From assembly GCA_024434165.1 (NCBI GenBank), contig QMIW01000002.1, positions 34,092 through 98,091 of the forward strand: a DNA stretch of 64,000 bases, read 5' to 3'. This DNA comes from Chloroflexota bacterium (lineage in GTDB: Bacteria; Chloroflexota; Anaerolineae; Anaerolineales; Villigracilaceae). The notes beneath the pieces are model-generated. The model was given only the letters and a program-made list of their open reading frames with translations. It had not been told where the DNA came from and did not search any database. The translations under genes were made by a program, and so were the position numbers. The first letter of the stretch is position 1. Each line of letters begins with the position of its first letter. This document shows positions 39,276-47,318 of the stretch, piece by piece.

Positions 39276-40967
39276 CTAATTCGTAATCAGCGGCAGGGTG
39301 ACGGTGAACACACTGCCAACATTAACACGGCTTTCCACGACAATTTTTCCATTCATTAACTCCACCAATTGCTTGACGATTGCCAGCCCCAATCCCACGC
39401 CGCCATGCTTGCGGGTGGCGGAACTCTCGACCTGCCGGAAGGTATCGAAGATATACCCCACCGCCTCCTCCGGGATGCCCTCGCCGGCATCTGCAACCTG
39501 GATCTGCCAGTTGGCATCGCCCGCCCGCCCGATGGAGACTCGAATCTCGTCGCCCTTGTCGGAAAACTTGATCGCGTTATTCGTCAGGTTGATCAAAATT
39601 TGCTGCAGGCGGTGGGAATCCCCCGTGAGAGTTGCGGGCAGGGCGGGGTCGAGTTCGGTACGGATCTTCACGCCCTTGTCGTTTGCAATTTTCTCCATGG
39701 TATCCTGCACGATTTTCAACAGTTCGGCAGGTTCGCAAGGTTCCATCGCAATTTTCAACCTGCCCGACTGTATCTGCGCCTGGTCGAGCAGTTCGCTCAC
39801 AATGGACAAGAGGCGCCGGGTATTTTCCATGATGCGGGAGGCGGCGCGGCTCTGACTTTCGCTCACGGGTCCGTATACCGTCTCCTTGATCATTTCGGCA
39901 AACCCGAGGATGGCGTTGAGAGGCGTCCGCAGTTCGTGCGAAACCACCGCCAAAAACGTATCCTTCATCCTGTCGAGTTCCGCTTCGCGGGTGACGTCGC
40001 GGAAAACAGCCACCGTGCCGAGCGGCTCGCGGGTGGCGGATTGCACTTCCGCCGCATTGACCGAGAGAGTCTTCGCGCCCCACTTGATGCGGAAGGTCGG
40101 CATGCTTTTCGAACCTTTGAATGCCTCGCTGATGCGCGCCTGTTCCTCCTGTGAAAGTTCGCCCGTGCTCAAGAGTTCCGTCAGGTTGCGCCCCAGCACC
40201 TCACTGTGCGCCTTTCCCGTCATTACGGAGAGGGACGGGTTTGCGACAATCGCCATCCCATAGTTGTCGAACACCACCACGCCGTCGGCAATACTGTTGA
40301 GGATCGCCTCACGCTGACTCGCCTGCGCCGCCTCGCGCGCAAGAGATTCGGACAGTTCGCGGGTGCGGTCTGCCACACGCTGGTCCAGTTCAGCGTTGAT
40401 CACGCGGAGGTCTTTGATAGCTTGTTCGAGCGAGTTGGAGGACAACCATGAAATGATGGCGAGCATAAAGAAGCCAAATATGGTGCCGATATTTAACGAT
40501 TCGCCGCTAATTAAAGCGAGGATGCCAATGATACTGCTGTTGAGCACGGCGAAAAAGAAACTGCTGACAGGTGTCAGGAGCAGGCTGGCGATGGCAATGG
40601 GAATGAAAAACACAAAGGACGATCTGCCATTGGCAAGTTCGGCGGGAATATCGCTGAAGATAAATACCAATGTAAGTAAAAGCAGGAATAGGAGCGCAGT
40701 TAGTCTGGTGGACCTCTTGTTTAGGAATAACAGACCAAGTGCGCCTATCGCAAAAACCAATGTCCCAAAAAGGAGCAGGAGGTTTCCAGGTTTGCTCCAT
40801 GTTGAGGATAATATCAAAAGAATAAGAGTTAAAAGAAACGCCGCTGCGCTAAGTGCAAAGGAGCCAAGCAAAAGCAGGTTCAATACTTTACCGCGCCTGG
40901 CAGCGTCGGGCTCCAGGGCGTTAAATTGGTTAAGACTGTTCCAAAAGTGAGATAATGTTCTTCTCAT
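39276..40967 (-). CDS. Membrane histidine kinase with PAS domain
   Basis: 563 aa. About six membrane helices lie in residues 28-180. A short coiled coil (ELDQRVADRTRELSESLARE) precedes a PAS domain (ILNSIADGVVVFDNYGMAIV). HisKA has the phospho-His in AVVSHELRTPLNAILGFAEM. HATPase_c has N-box LTNNAIKFSD, G1 VADAGEGIPEE and G2 GGVGLGLAIVKQ. The ligand is not evident and there is no periplasmic sensor domain, so it may sense membrane state or a lipid. Its ATG overlaps the stop of the diterpene cyclase gene (ATGA), arguing for co-expression with the terpenoid genes. Confidence 0.93.
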   Translation of the reverse strand: MRRTLSHFWNSLNQFNALEPDAARRGKVLNLLLLGSFALSAAAFLLTLILLILSSTWSKPGNLLLLFGTLVFAIGALGLLFLNKRSTRLTALLFLLLLTLVFIFSDIPAELANGRSSFVFFIPIAIASLLLTPVSSFFFAVLNSSIIGILALISGESLNIGTIFGFFMLAIISWLSSNSLEQAIKDLRVINAELDQRVADRTRELSESLAREAAQASQREAILNSIADGVVVFDNYGMAIVANPSLSVMTGKAHSEVLGRNLTELLSTGELSQEEQARISEAFKGSKSMPTFRIKWGAKTLSVNAAEVQSATREPLGTVAVFRDVTREAELDRMKDTFLAVVSHELRTPLNAILGFAEMIKETVYGPVSESQSRAASRIMENTRRLLSIVSELLDQAQIQSGRLKIAMEPCEPAELLKIVQDTMEKIANDKGVKIRTELDPALPATLTGDSHRLQQILINLTNNAIKFSDKGDEIRVSIGRAGDANWQIQVADAGEGIPEEAVGYIFDTFRQVESSATRKHGGVGLGLAIVKQLVELMNGKIVVESRVNVGSVFTVTLPLITN

Positions 40968-42451
40968 ATTATGCTCTCTGCCAATTTCAGTGCGCTAAGT
41001 ACCGAAGACTGCACAACCCTGCTTGGACAGTACAGCGCTTTTCCAATCCATAAGGGAAGATGCGGGGTTTCCAGGTTTTCGCTCAACCAGACATACGCCT
41101 GTTGGATGTTTTTCCTTATTTGCGCGGAACCTGTTTGGATGCTCCAGGCAGACAAGGCTTGGAGGCAATATGACGTTTCTTCGGGCGTGGAGATGCCGTA
41201 GTGTCCCCATGCGCCGTTTGGATTCTGTGTTGCCAGTATCCACTCAACAGCGCTCTCCGCCTGGGAATTGTCATATCCGGCAAAGGTGACTACGGCATGA
41301 GAGGTTGCGTAATATGGGGACGCATGCCACTTGTCGAACCAAAACCCACCCGGCTGCTTTACGGATTTCAGAAATCTCATAATCTTTTCAACGCTTGGAT
41401 GATCTGTGCCAAAGCCGGACTGACGCAGTGCGCCCAGTATATGGATGTTTGTACTGATAGACGGATTGGATTCCAGGGTAAAGCAGCGAAAATGTTGTGG
41501 TTCTTCATAGTGCAGAATGGCTTTTATATCCTTGGATACGCCAAAGCCAGTCAACACTTCGTATACCAACCCCGAATCGTCGCCGTCTTTTATGGTTCCG
41601 TTCGAGGCTGTTCCAATGCCGATGTCGTCATTCCAATGGCTCTGAAGGAATTGTAAATGCGATTTTAATTGCTGCTCGTCCAGAAATTTCAAATCTGGAA
41701 TTAACTTGATATTCCATAAGGTCCAGGCTACTTCGAAAATATCGATTGGTGCAAATGCCGGCGCTCCGTGATCGGGATTTACAACCTGTCTGAGGTAATT
41801 GAGGGCTTGAGGTTCATCAGGCTTTAGATGTATGCCAAAATATGCAGTTGCAGATGGGCTATTTGCTACTGACCCATTGGCTTCCTGGAGGTTGTCAATC
41901 TCGAGAATACCCTGTCCGTCAACACCTGCCATTTCTGCTGAAAAGGACGGTGTTACGTACTTATTGATTTTTTTCCCCGAGAGTTTCTCCAGTTTCACCG
42001 CCCGCATTTTTGCCATTCGTCCCAGAATGCGGTCTCCTTGTTGGGTGATAAGCCCCAGTTTTTCCGCCTCGGCAACAAGCGTGGGAACGATCATTTCGAA
42101 ACCCACAGTGGCGCCGTTGGGGTCCGATGCCAACCCGCCCGTTGCCCCCGAAGTTATCCTCTCAAGAGCCTGTAAACCTTTCTCGATTTGCACTTTATCG
42201 TGCATGCGCCTGCCCTGCCGTGCCAACGCGATCATTGCCGCAAGAGTGCAGATTACCCTATCATGATAGTAATATATATCTTTGGCGCCCCAGCTCCCAT
42301 CTGGTAGTTGATTTTCACACAGCCATTCCAAAGCGGAGTGACTTAGATCCAAGTCAAGATTTCCTAAACGGGCAATCCAGGCAGTATCGTATGCTGTGCT
42401 GGTCACACAGCCTGAGCCGATGGAACGAAGAAGGTCGTTTACGCTTTGCAT
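40964..42451 (-). CDS. Class II diterpene cyclase (Rv3377c / copalyl-diphosphate-synthase type)
   Basis: 495 aa, the size of bacterial class II diterpene cyclases. The N-terminal signature S/T-A-Y-D-T-A-W is at residues 19-25 (TAYDTAWIARLG). QW-like repeats are QLPDGSWG (48-55) and QNPNGAWGHYG (409-419). SPSATAYFGIH (198-208) is typical of the family. The catalytic DxDD motif, which protonates the terminal alkene, is D289-G-D-D292. KWHASPYYATSHAV (374-387) is a further family block. It should cyclise geranylgeranyl diphosphate to a bicyclic (halimadienyl, kolavenyl or labdane-type) diphosphate; the ring type cannot be predicted. It differs from squalene-hopene cyclase in length and by the AYDTAW signature. 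The start is 16 nt after the Rv3378c-like gene. Confidence 0.93.
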   Translation of the reverse strand: MQSVNDLLRSIGSGCVTSTAYDTAWIARLGNLDLDLSHSALEWLCENQLPDGSWGAKDIYYYHDRVICTLAAMIALARQGRRMHDKVQIEKGLQALERITSGATGGLASDPNGATVGFEMIVPTLVAEAEKLGLITQQGDRILGRMAKMRAVKLEKLSGKKINKYVTPSFSAEMAGVDGQGILEIDNLQEANGSVANSPSATAYFGIHLKPDEPQALNYLRQVVNPDHGAPAFAPIDIFEVAWTLWNIKLIPDLKFLDEQQLKSHLQFLQSHWNDDIGIGTASNGTIKDGDDSGLVYEVLTGFGVSKDIKAILHYEEPQHFRCFTLESNPSISTNIHILGALRQSGFGTDHPSVEKIMRFLKSVKQPGGFWFDKWHASPYYATSHAVVTFAGYDNSQAESAVEWILATQNPNGAWGHYGISTPEETSYCLQALSAWSIQTGSAQIRKNIQQAYVWLSENLETPHLPLWIGKALYCPSRVVQSSVLSALKLAESII

Positions 42452-42467
42452 TGCTATGCCTCGTTAT

Positions 42468-43379
42468 TCATGAATTTTCCGATTTTAAGTACCAAATACC
42501 TCCGCGCAATTCGCCGACCCCATATGTTGTTTGGCGGTTTTTTTCGTAATATTGTTTCATGAATTCAAATTCATTTCGCGGTATTGACTGGTAATCAGGT
42601 TCGCTGACTGGTCTGAGGTAGAGATGGTCGTAAAGGATATATCTTAACTGGGACTCGGTCATGAATAGGGAGGGGGCAGCCGTGAAATATAAACTTTCAT
42701 TTCCGGTATTTAACAAAGGGTAATCGAATACGCTGAATTTTTCAAAGCCGATGAATATATCCGCTTTTTCAATATATTCGCCGTAGTATTGTTCGACTAT
42801 CTCCCTTCTTCCCGGTATTTGGGAGGATTTTCGGTGAAGGTTCACGGCTATCTCTGCAACTGCCTCAGTTGCGTCGTTGGCGAAGACTCCATAGAAAAGG
42901 CGGTGTTTTCCATGACCGATAGTTTCTTGTGTGATTTTGTCGAATTTATCGCATATAAAAGAATATGCTCCATCGTGTAGTTTCTTGCGATAATCTCCAT
43001 AAAAACGGACTCGTACATCAAATTCCCGGTAAAAAGAAAGAAAATCGGGATGCTCCGCCAGGTGGGACATTGCAGAACCAATGCTGTTCATATATTCTTC
43101 CCCCCGCTCCATGATATCGCCGCCGAAAATGGGAGCCACAACTGTTTCGATCCCATGGCGGAAGAGCATCTGATACATTTCAATATATCGCTTGCCTGTT
43201 AAATCATTGTAGGCGCGGCTTATGTCTTCATGTTTTTTGTGTCCATGCTCGAGCAAAAACCAGCGGCGCGTTCCGTTGAAGGGGAAAACACATACTTTTA
43301 CATTGCCCGCCCGTACGATTTCAGCCGCCTCCTCGACGGGAAGTTCAAGGAATTGCTTCAATGCGATCTGCTTCGACAT
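42468..43379 (-). CDS. Rv3378c-type diterpene synthase (tuberculosinol/kolavelool synthase-like, cis-prenyltransferase fold)
   Basis: 303 aa, close to the about 296 aa of M. tuberculosis Rv3378c. The likeness, from memory of that sequence, is strong throughout: FLELPVEEAAEIVRAG, VFPFNGTRRWFLLE (31-44), LFRHGIETVVAPIF, RREIVEQYYGEYIEKADIFI and the C-terminal YGVGELRGGIWY. Rv3378c takes the class II cyclase product and makes tuberculosinol or 1-tuberculosinyladenosine; the Herpetosiphon homologue makes kolavelool. Residue 35 is Asn where I recall Asp in Rv3378c (FDGTRRW). The Asp-rich stretch is also altered to GGDIMERGE at 86-93. Either substrate handling differs or activity is lost. The ribosome site is GGAAGGAAAC, three nt after the sulfotransferase stop. 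Confidence 0.9.
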   Translation of the reverse strand: MSKQIALKQFLELPVEEAAEIVRAGNVKVCVFPFNGTRRWFLLEHGHKKHEDISRAYNDLTGKRYIEMYQMLFRHGIETVVAPIFGGDIMERGEEYMNSIGSAMSHLAEHPDFLSFYREFDVRVRFYGDYRKKLHDGAYSFICDKFDKITQETIGHGKHRLFYGVFANDATEAVAEIAVNLHRKSSQIPGRREIVEQYYGEYIEKADIFIGFEKFSVFDYPLLNTGNESLYFTAAPSLFMTESQLRYILYDHLYLRPVSEPDYQSIPRNEFEFMKQYYEKNRQTTYGVGELRGGIWYLKSENS

Positions 43380-43382
43380 GAG

Positions 43383-44255
43383 TTAGTTTCCTTCCTGCAT
43401 CATGGACAGCAGGGTGTCCGTCGCCTGCAGGTACTCCATCCAGCCGGGGTAGAGGGCAAAATCGCTTTCGCGGTAGGTCTCGTGCGGGTGGATGGTTTTA
43501 ACCCGCAAAAAGTTGTATAAAGCCCGCTGTTCCGCAGTGACAACCTCGAGGTCCGCAAGAGAGGCGGGAGCCTGAAAATGGCGCTGCCTCTCCTGGATGT
43601 GGAACGCCATCGCTTCGACGCGCGGATCATGATCCACCGACGCAATACCGCAGTGTTCGTCCAGAAAATAACACAGCCGTTCACATTCGCGGCGCGGGTG
43701 TTGGATCAACTGGTCGTAGGAGATAAAAATCTTGCGGGACGTGTTTTGCGCGGCTTTCAAAATGTTCAACATGCAGAACTGCCAGTAGGCGAACCCGGCG
43801 GAAAGAGGCACCTGCTCCGGTTCGAGCCCTTCCATTTTCGCCGCGGAGAGGATGGTTTCGAGCGGATGGCGCACCGGGATGACGTAGATGACATCCTCCC
43901 AAAAATGCGACCAGAAGGGCAGCGTGAGCGGAATGCGGGGATCCTTCCACACCCATGCGGCTGCGCCCTGGGACTGTGCCTCCGCATCCATCTCCGCCAG
44001 AACCTGTTTCGCCTTGCGGGAGATTTCCTCGTCCCGGACTTTTTCGAGCAGGATGTGTTCCGGCGTTGGGACGCGGCTCTTGTTGTTCAACAGTTCATCG
44101 TTGACCCTTTGCAGAGCGAGATGTTCCAGGTAGCCGTATTCATCCTCGAACAGGTCATCGGCGTTGCCGGCGTACGCTCCCCACTCACGAATGAGTTTCG
44201 TCGTCAGGGAGGTTCCGCTTCGGTAAATGCCGCAGACAATAATGCGGTGGGGCAT
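43383..44255 (-). CDS. PAPS-dependent sulfotransferase-family protein
   Basis: 290 aa from the ATG at 44255; the frame is open upstream but without a ribosome site. The 5'-phosphosulfate loop is IIVCGIYRSGTSLTTKLIRE near the N-terminus, and the 3'-phosphate motif is IPVRHPLETILSAAKM. It transfers sulfate from PAPS to an alcohol or amine. As the first gene of the operon with the diterpene cyclase and Rv3378c-like synthase, it may sulfate the diterpenol. This is an inference from context, as sulfotransferase-like proteins with this loop have diverse acceptors. Confidence 0.85.
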   Translation of the reverse strand: MPHRIIVCGIYRSGTSLTTKLIREWGAYAGNADDLFEDEYGYLEHLALQRVNDELLNNKSRVPTPEHILLEKVRDEEISRKAKQVLAEMDAEAQSQGAAAWVWKDPRIPLTLPFWSHFWEDVIYVIPVRHPLETILSAAKMEGLEPEQVPLSAGFAYWQFCMLNILKAAQNTSRKIFISYDQLIQHPRRECERLCYFLDEHCGIASVDHDPRVEAMAFHIQERQRHFQAPASLADLEVVTAEQRALYNFLRVKTIHPHETYRESDFALYPGWMEYLQATDTLLSMMQEGN

Positions 44256-44585
44256 GCGCTTTGATCTCCGATTCAGGGTTGGGTGGTTTTTATCAGGCTC
44301 CGAACAGACGACCGGACGGGCGTACCTGCGGATGCAAAATCGGTTCTGGTTTGGGGTTCTTGCAGTACCACTCCCCCAGAAAGGAATTTGGTTTTGCGTT
44401 CCATGGCGGTTCGGATGTCTTCCGCGAACGAGCATGGACGAATCCGAATATGAACGTTCAGGGGCGGGGTTCGGATGGTCGTGTTTCGGTATTGTAATAT
44501 GTAAGTATTAATTCGTACGGTTAAACGCTTATCAAAAATGTTAAGGTTTGGTGGGATGCTTTTTCTCTCATGTTGGAATAACAAT
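44256..44585 (-). promoter_or_regulatory. Upstream region of the diterpene operon with candidate promoter and long leader
   Basis: On the minus strand, TTGATA (44535-44530), 17 nt and ATTAAT (44512-44507) form a candidate promoter, giving a leader of about 245 nt. The leader contains an unassigned 43-codon frame (44404-44273) ending 17 nt before the sulfotransferase ATG, without a ribosome site. Nothing else recognised. Confidence 0.35.
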
Positions 44586-44615
44586 CGCTCCCCGCACCTG
44601 CCAATGCGGGGAGCG
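44586..44615 (-). terminator. GC-rich hairpin after the thioredoxin-reductase-like gene
   Basis: An 11-bp stem CGCTCCCCGCA / TGCGGGGAGCG with an 8-nt loop. On the minus strand it is followed by ATTGTTATTCC, a weak T-rich tail. It separates the Wood-Ljungdahl operon from the diterpene operon. Confidence 0.7.
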
Positions 44616-44684
44616 TGTTTGCCCAGTGTGAAACTGACGGGCGGCGGTCCTATCGCCGGGGAAATGGAAATGCCGCGATGCCTG

Positions 44685-45590
44685 TCAAAGAGTTGGCAGC
44701 AGGTATTCGTACGCGCTCAGGGCGGCTTTGGCTCCCTCCCCAACCGCCACCAGCACCTGCTCGGCGTAACTGCTGGTCACATCGCCCGCCGCAAAGAGAC
44801 CGGGGACATTCGTGCGGCAGGCGCCGTCAATCACGATGCGCCCCTGTGCGTCGAGTTTGACCAGACCCTTGACCATGTCGGTGTTGGGGGTGAGCGCCTT
44901 TTCGACGAACATGCCGTCGGCGGAATATTCCTTGAGCGCGCCGGACTTGTCTTTCAGGATCAATTTACGGGCGTATTCATCCCCCTGCACCTCGACGATC
45001 TCGCAATCCTTCATGATTCTGACGTTGCCAGCCGCCTGCAATTTTTTGCCGAGCGGCGAATTGAGCATTTTGTCGCTGGCGCAGACCATGGTGACCTCGC
45101 GGGCGACGGTGGAAAGTTCGCCCGCCGAACGCAGCGCGAGTTCCTCGTCGCCGACCACGATCACGGATTTGTCAATGAACAGCGGCGCATACGAGAGGGC
45201 GGAATAGCACAAGCCTTTCATTGTGTATTCCTTTTCACCCGGCACATCCATGCGCACCTGGCGCGCGCCGGTGGCGATGATCACCGCCTTCGACTCAAGC
45301 GCCGCCCCGCCTGTGGTGGTGACAACGAAATGGCCGCCCTTTTGCTCCACTTTTTCAACCGCTTCGATGTGGCGGGCAAAATCGAGATACTCCAACTCGG
45401 AGCGGAACTTGTTGACGACCTCCAGCCCGCGAATGACCTGATAGTCTTCCACCCAGGGCAGGGCAAGGCGATAGTTGGTCTTGCCGCCCAGGTCTTTCGA
45501 CAGAACCAGCACATTCAATCGTTTTCGGATGGCGTAAATGGCGGCTGTCAGCCCGGCAGGTCCGCCGCCGACGATAATCAAGTCGTACAT
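44685..45590 (-). CDS. Thioredoxin-reductase-like FAD/NAD(P)H oxidoreductase lacking the CxxC pair
   Basis: 301 aa. The FAD site is YDLIIVGGGPAGLTAAIYAI, the NAD(P) site is DKSVIVVGDEELALRSAGEL, and the C-terminal FAD motif is GLFAAGDVTSSYAEQV. At the position of the redox-active CxxC of thioredoxin reductases the sequence is GLCYSALSYAPLF, with a single Cys. It is therefore a TrxR-fold flavoprotein of the ferredoxin-NAD(P)+ reductase or NADH-oxidoreductase kind rather than a disulfide reductase. It is last in the Wood-Ljungdahl block, 18 nt after the malic enzyme gene. It could balance ferredoxin and NAD(P)H pools (inference). Confidence 0.88.
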   Translation of the reverse strand: MYDLIIVGGGPAGLTAAIYAIRKRLNVLVLSKDLGGKTNYRLALPWVEDYQVIRGLEVVNKFRSELEYLDFARHIEAVEKVEQKGGHFVVTTTGGAALESKAVIIATGARQVRMDVPGEKEYTMKGLCYSALSYAPLFIDKSVIVVGDEELALRSAGELSTVAREVTMVCASDKMLNSPLGKKLQAAGNVRIMKDCEIVEVQGDEYARKLILKDKSGALKEYSADGMFVEKALTPNTDMVKGLVKLDAQGRIVIDGACRTNVPGLFAAGDVTSSYAEQVLVAVGEGAKAALSAYEYLLPTL

Positions 45591-45608
45591 AGCGTTCTCC
45601 TTTCGTAT

Positions 45609-46994
45609 CTAATACGCGGACTTGATCGTTTCGAGATCAATATCCTGCTGATCTTCGTCGGGGGGCGGTTCGGCGATGAATCGTTCCTCCATCATCATGC
45701 GAGTCAGGTCGCGCGAGCGTTTGATGATGCGGCTCGCCAGCGCGAACTCTTCGTCATAGGTGGTTTGGATGCGCGCCAGTCCCTGCTCGACGGCTTTCAT
45801 CGCCACCGCTGCGGCTTCGCGGGGGAAGACCTCCCAATCGTCCATGCCGGGCAGGATATGTTCCGGTCCGAGTTTGTCCCCCACGTGATTGGCGAGCGCC
45901 TCGGCTGCCGCAAAACACATCGGGTCGGTGATTGTGCGGGCGCGGACATCCAACGTGCCGCGGAAGATGCCGGGGAAGCCGAGCGAGTTGTTGACCTGAT
46001 TCGGGAAATCGGAGCGCCCGGTGGCGACGACGGCTGCGCCTGCCTCCTTCGCCTCCCAGGGCCAGATCTCCGGCACCGGGTTGGCGCACGCGAAGACGAT
46101 GGCGTCCTTATTCATCGTCTTGACCCATTCCGGCAGGATGACCCCGGGACCAGACTTGGAGAGACCGATGACCACATCCACATTTTTCATCGCCTCGGGG
46201 ATGTCGCCTTCGCGTCCTTCTTCATTGGTGATGTTGCACAACTTCCACTTATCCTTGAACTCCGCCTTGCGCATCTCGATGTCCTTGCGGTGTTTGCCGA
46301 GGATGCCTTTGGTATCCACCATGATGGCTTTGGCGGGATCGCCGCCCCAGCCGAAGATGAGGCGCGAGCAGGCAACGTTCGACGCGCCGCAGCCGATGAA
46401 GGCAATCTTCACCTCGCTCATCTTCTTGCCGACGACTTTCAGCGCGTTGATCAGTCCCGCGAGCGTGACGGTGGCGGTGCCTTGCTGGTCGTCATGCCAG
46501 ACCGGGATTTCCGCTTTTTCACGCAGGGTATCCAGGATATAGAAGCATTTGGGCTGGGATATATCTTCGAGATTGACGCCGCCGAAGCCGGGCTGCAGCA
46601 TCAGCACGGTGTTGATGATCGCATCCGGGTCTTTGGTATCGAGCATGATTGGAACGCCGTCCACCCCGCCGAGATATTTGTAGAGCAACGCCTTGCCCTC
46701 CATGACCGGCAAGCCCGCTTTCGGACCGATGTCGCCCAAGCCCAGCACGCGCGTCCCATCGCTGACGACGATGACGGTGTTCCATTTGTTGGTGTATTCG
46801 TACACCAGTTCGGGATTGGCTTCGATGGCTTTGCAGGGCGCCGCCACACCGGGCGTGTACCAGATGGCAAAGTCGTTGAAGCTGTGGACAGTGCATTTGA
46901 GGGCAGTCTCGATCTTTCCCCGATAGAACGGATGTAGTTTCATTGCGTCTGCCGAAGGCTTTTTTGCCTTTGCAAGCAGTTCTTCAACGTTCAT
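45609..46994 (-). CDS. NAD(P)-dependent malic enzyme
   Basis: 461 aa, the short bacterial type. The Malic_M segment WNTVIVVSDGTRVLGLGDIG and MLQPGFGGVNLEDISQPKCF lead to the metal site IPVWHDDQQGTATVTLAGL. The nucleotide fold is KIAFIGCGASNVACSRLI and NPVPEIWPWEAKEAGA follows. It decarboxylates malate to pyruvate with NAD(P)H formation, a supply of pyruvate and reductant next to the acetyl-CoA pathway. The ribosome site is AAAGGAGAAGAAT. Confidence 0.94.
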   Translation of the reverse strand: MNVEELLAKAKKPSADAMKLHPFYRGKIETALKCTVHSFNDFAIWYTPGVAAPCKAIEANPELVYEYTNKWNTVIVVSDGTRVLGLGDIGPKAGLPVMEGKALLYKYLGGVDGVPIMLDTKDPDAIINTVLMLQPGFGGVNLEDISQPKCFYILDTLREKAEIPVWHDDQQGTATVTLAGLINALKVVGKKMSEVKIAFIGCGASNVACSRLIFGWGGDPAKAIMVDTKGILGKHRKDIEMRKAEFKDKWKLCNITNEEGREGDIPEAMKNVDVVIGLSKSGPGVILPEWVKTMNKDAIVFACANPVPEIWPWEAKEAGAAVVATGRSDFPNQVNNSLGFPGIFRGTLDVRARTITDPMCFAAAEALANHVGDKLGPEHILPGMDDWEVFPREAAAVAMKAVEQGLARIQTTYDEEFALASRIIKRSRDLTRMMMEERFIAEPPPDEDQQDIDLETIKSAY

Positions 46995-47021
46995 ATTCTT
47001 CTCCTTTCAAGTGGAGATCGG

Positions 47022-47318
47022 TTAATACTCCGGGTTGATCCTGCGTTGGGATTCCGCCCGGAGCGCGATCATGACGGCGCGCAGATCGAGTCCGCGTTTG
47101 CAGGCGCCGCGCGAAGATTCCAAAACGGAATCAGACCACAAGGTCCGGCAATGAAGCGCTTCTTCATCGTCGAGCAATGCGAGTTGGATCAGGCTTCCAA
47201 GAGGGATGTCCATTTCGCCCGTCAGAGGGAGTTCGCAATCGAAACAGGCGCGGCAGGCGTTGACGTCCTGCCCTGTTGCCAGTTTGATGACGCGGCGCAG
47301 GGACATTCTAGAATTCAT
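47022..47318 (-). CDS. Small HdrC-like Cys-motif protein
   Basis: 98 aa; an alternative ATG at 47306 is just one nt after the preceding gene's stop and may be the true start. The N-terminus LRRVIKLATGQDVNACRACF resembles the opening of heterodisulfide reductase subunit C, where C-x2-C-x2-C binds a 4Fe-4S cluster. Here the motif is CRACFDCE and no second cluster or fourth proline-linked Cys is clear. Two more Cys (HCRTL, GACKRG) could be ligands. It lies among MetF-region genes, where HdrABC/MvhD partners often sit. It is probably a reduced HdrC-like electron carrier. Confidence 0.65.
   Translation of the reverse strand: MNSRMSLRRVIKLATGQDVNACRACFDCELPLTGEMDIPLGSLIQLALLDDEEALHCRTLWSDSVLESSRGACKRGLDLRAVMIALRAESQRRINPEY

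Noticed and set aside
40964..42451. Squalene-hopene cyclase assignment
   Set aside because: 495 aa is too short, QW repeats are few, and the AYDTAW and SPSATA signatures with DGDD point to class II diterpene cyclases.
44538..46937. 799-codon open frame on the plus strand opposite the flavoprotein and malic enzyme genes
   Set aside because: Both minus-strand genes have clear family motifs. The plus frame is Arg/His/Gly-rich shadow sequence caused by strong third-position bias.
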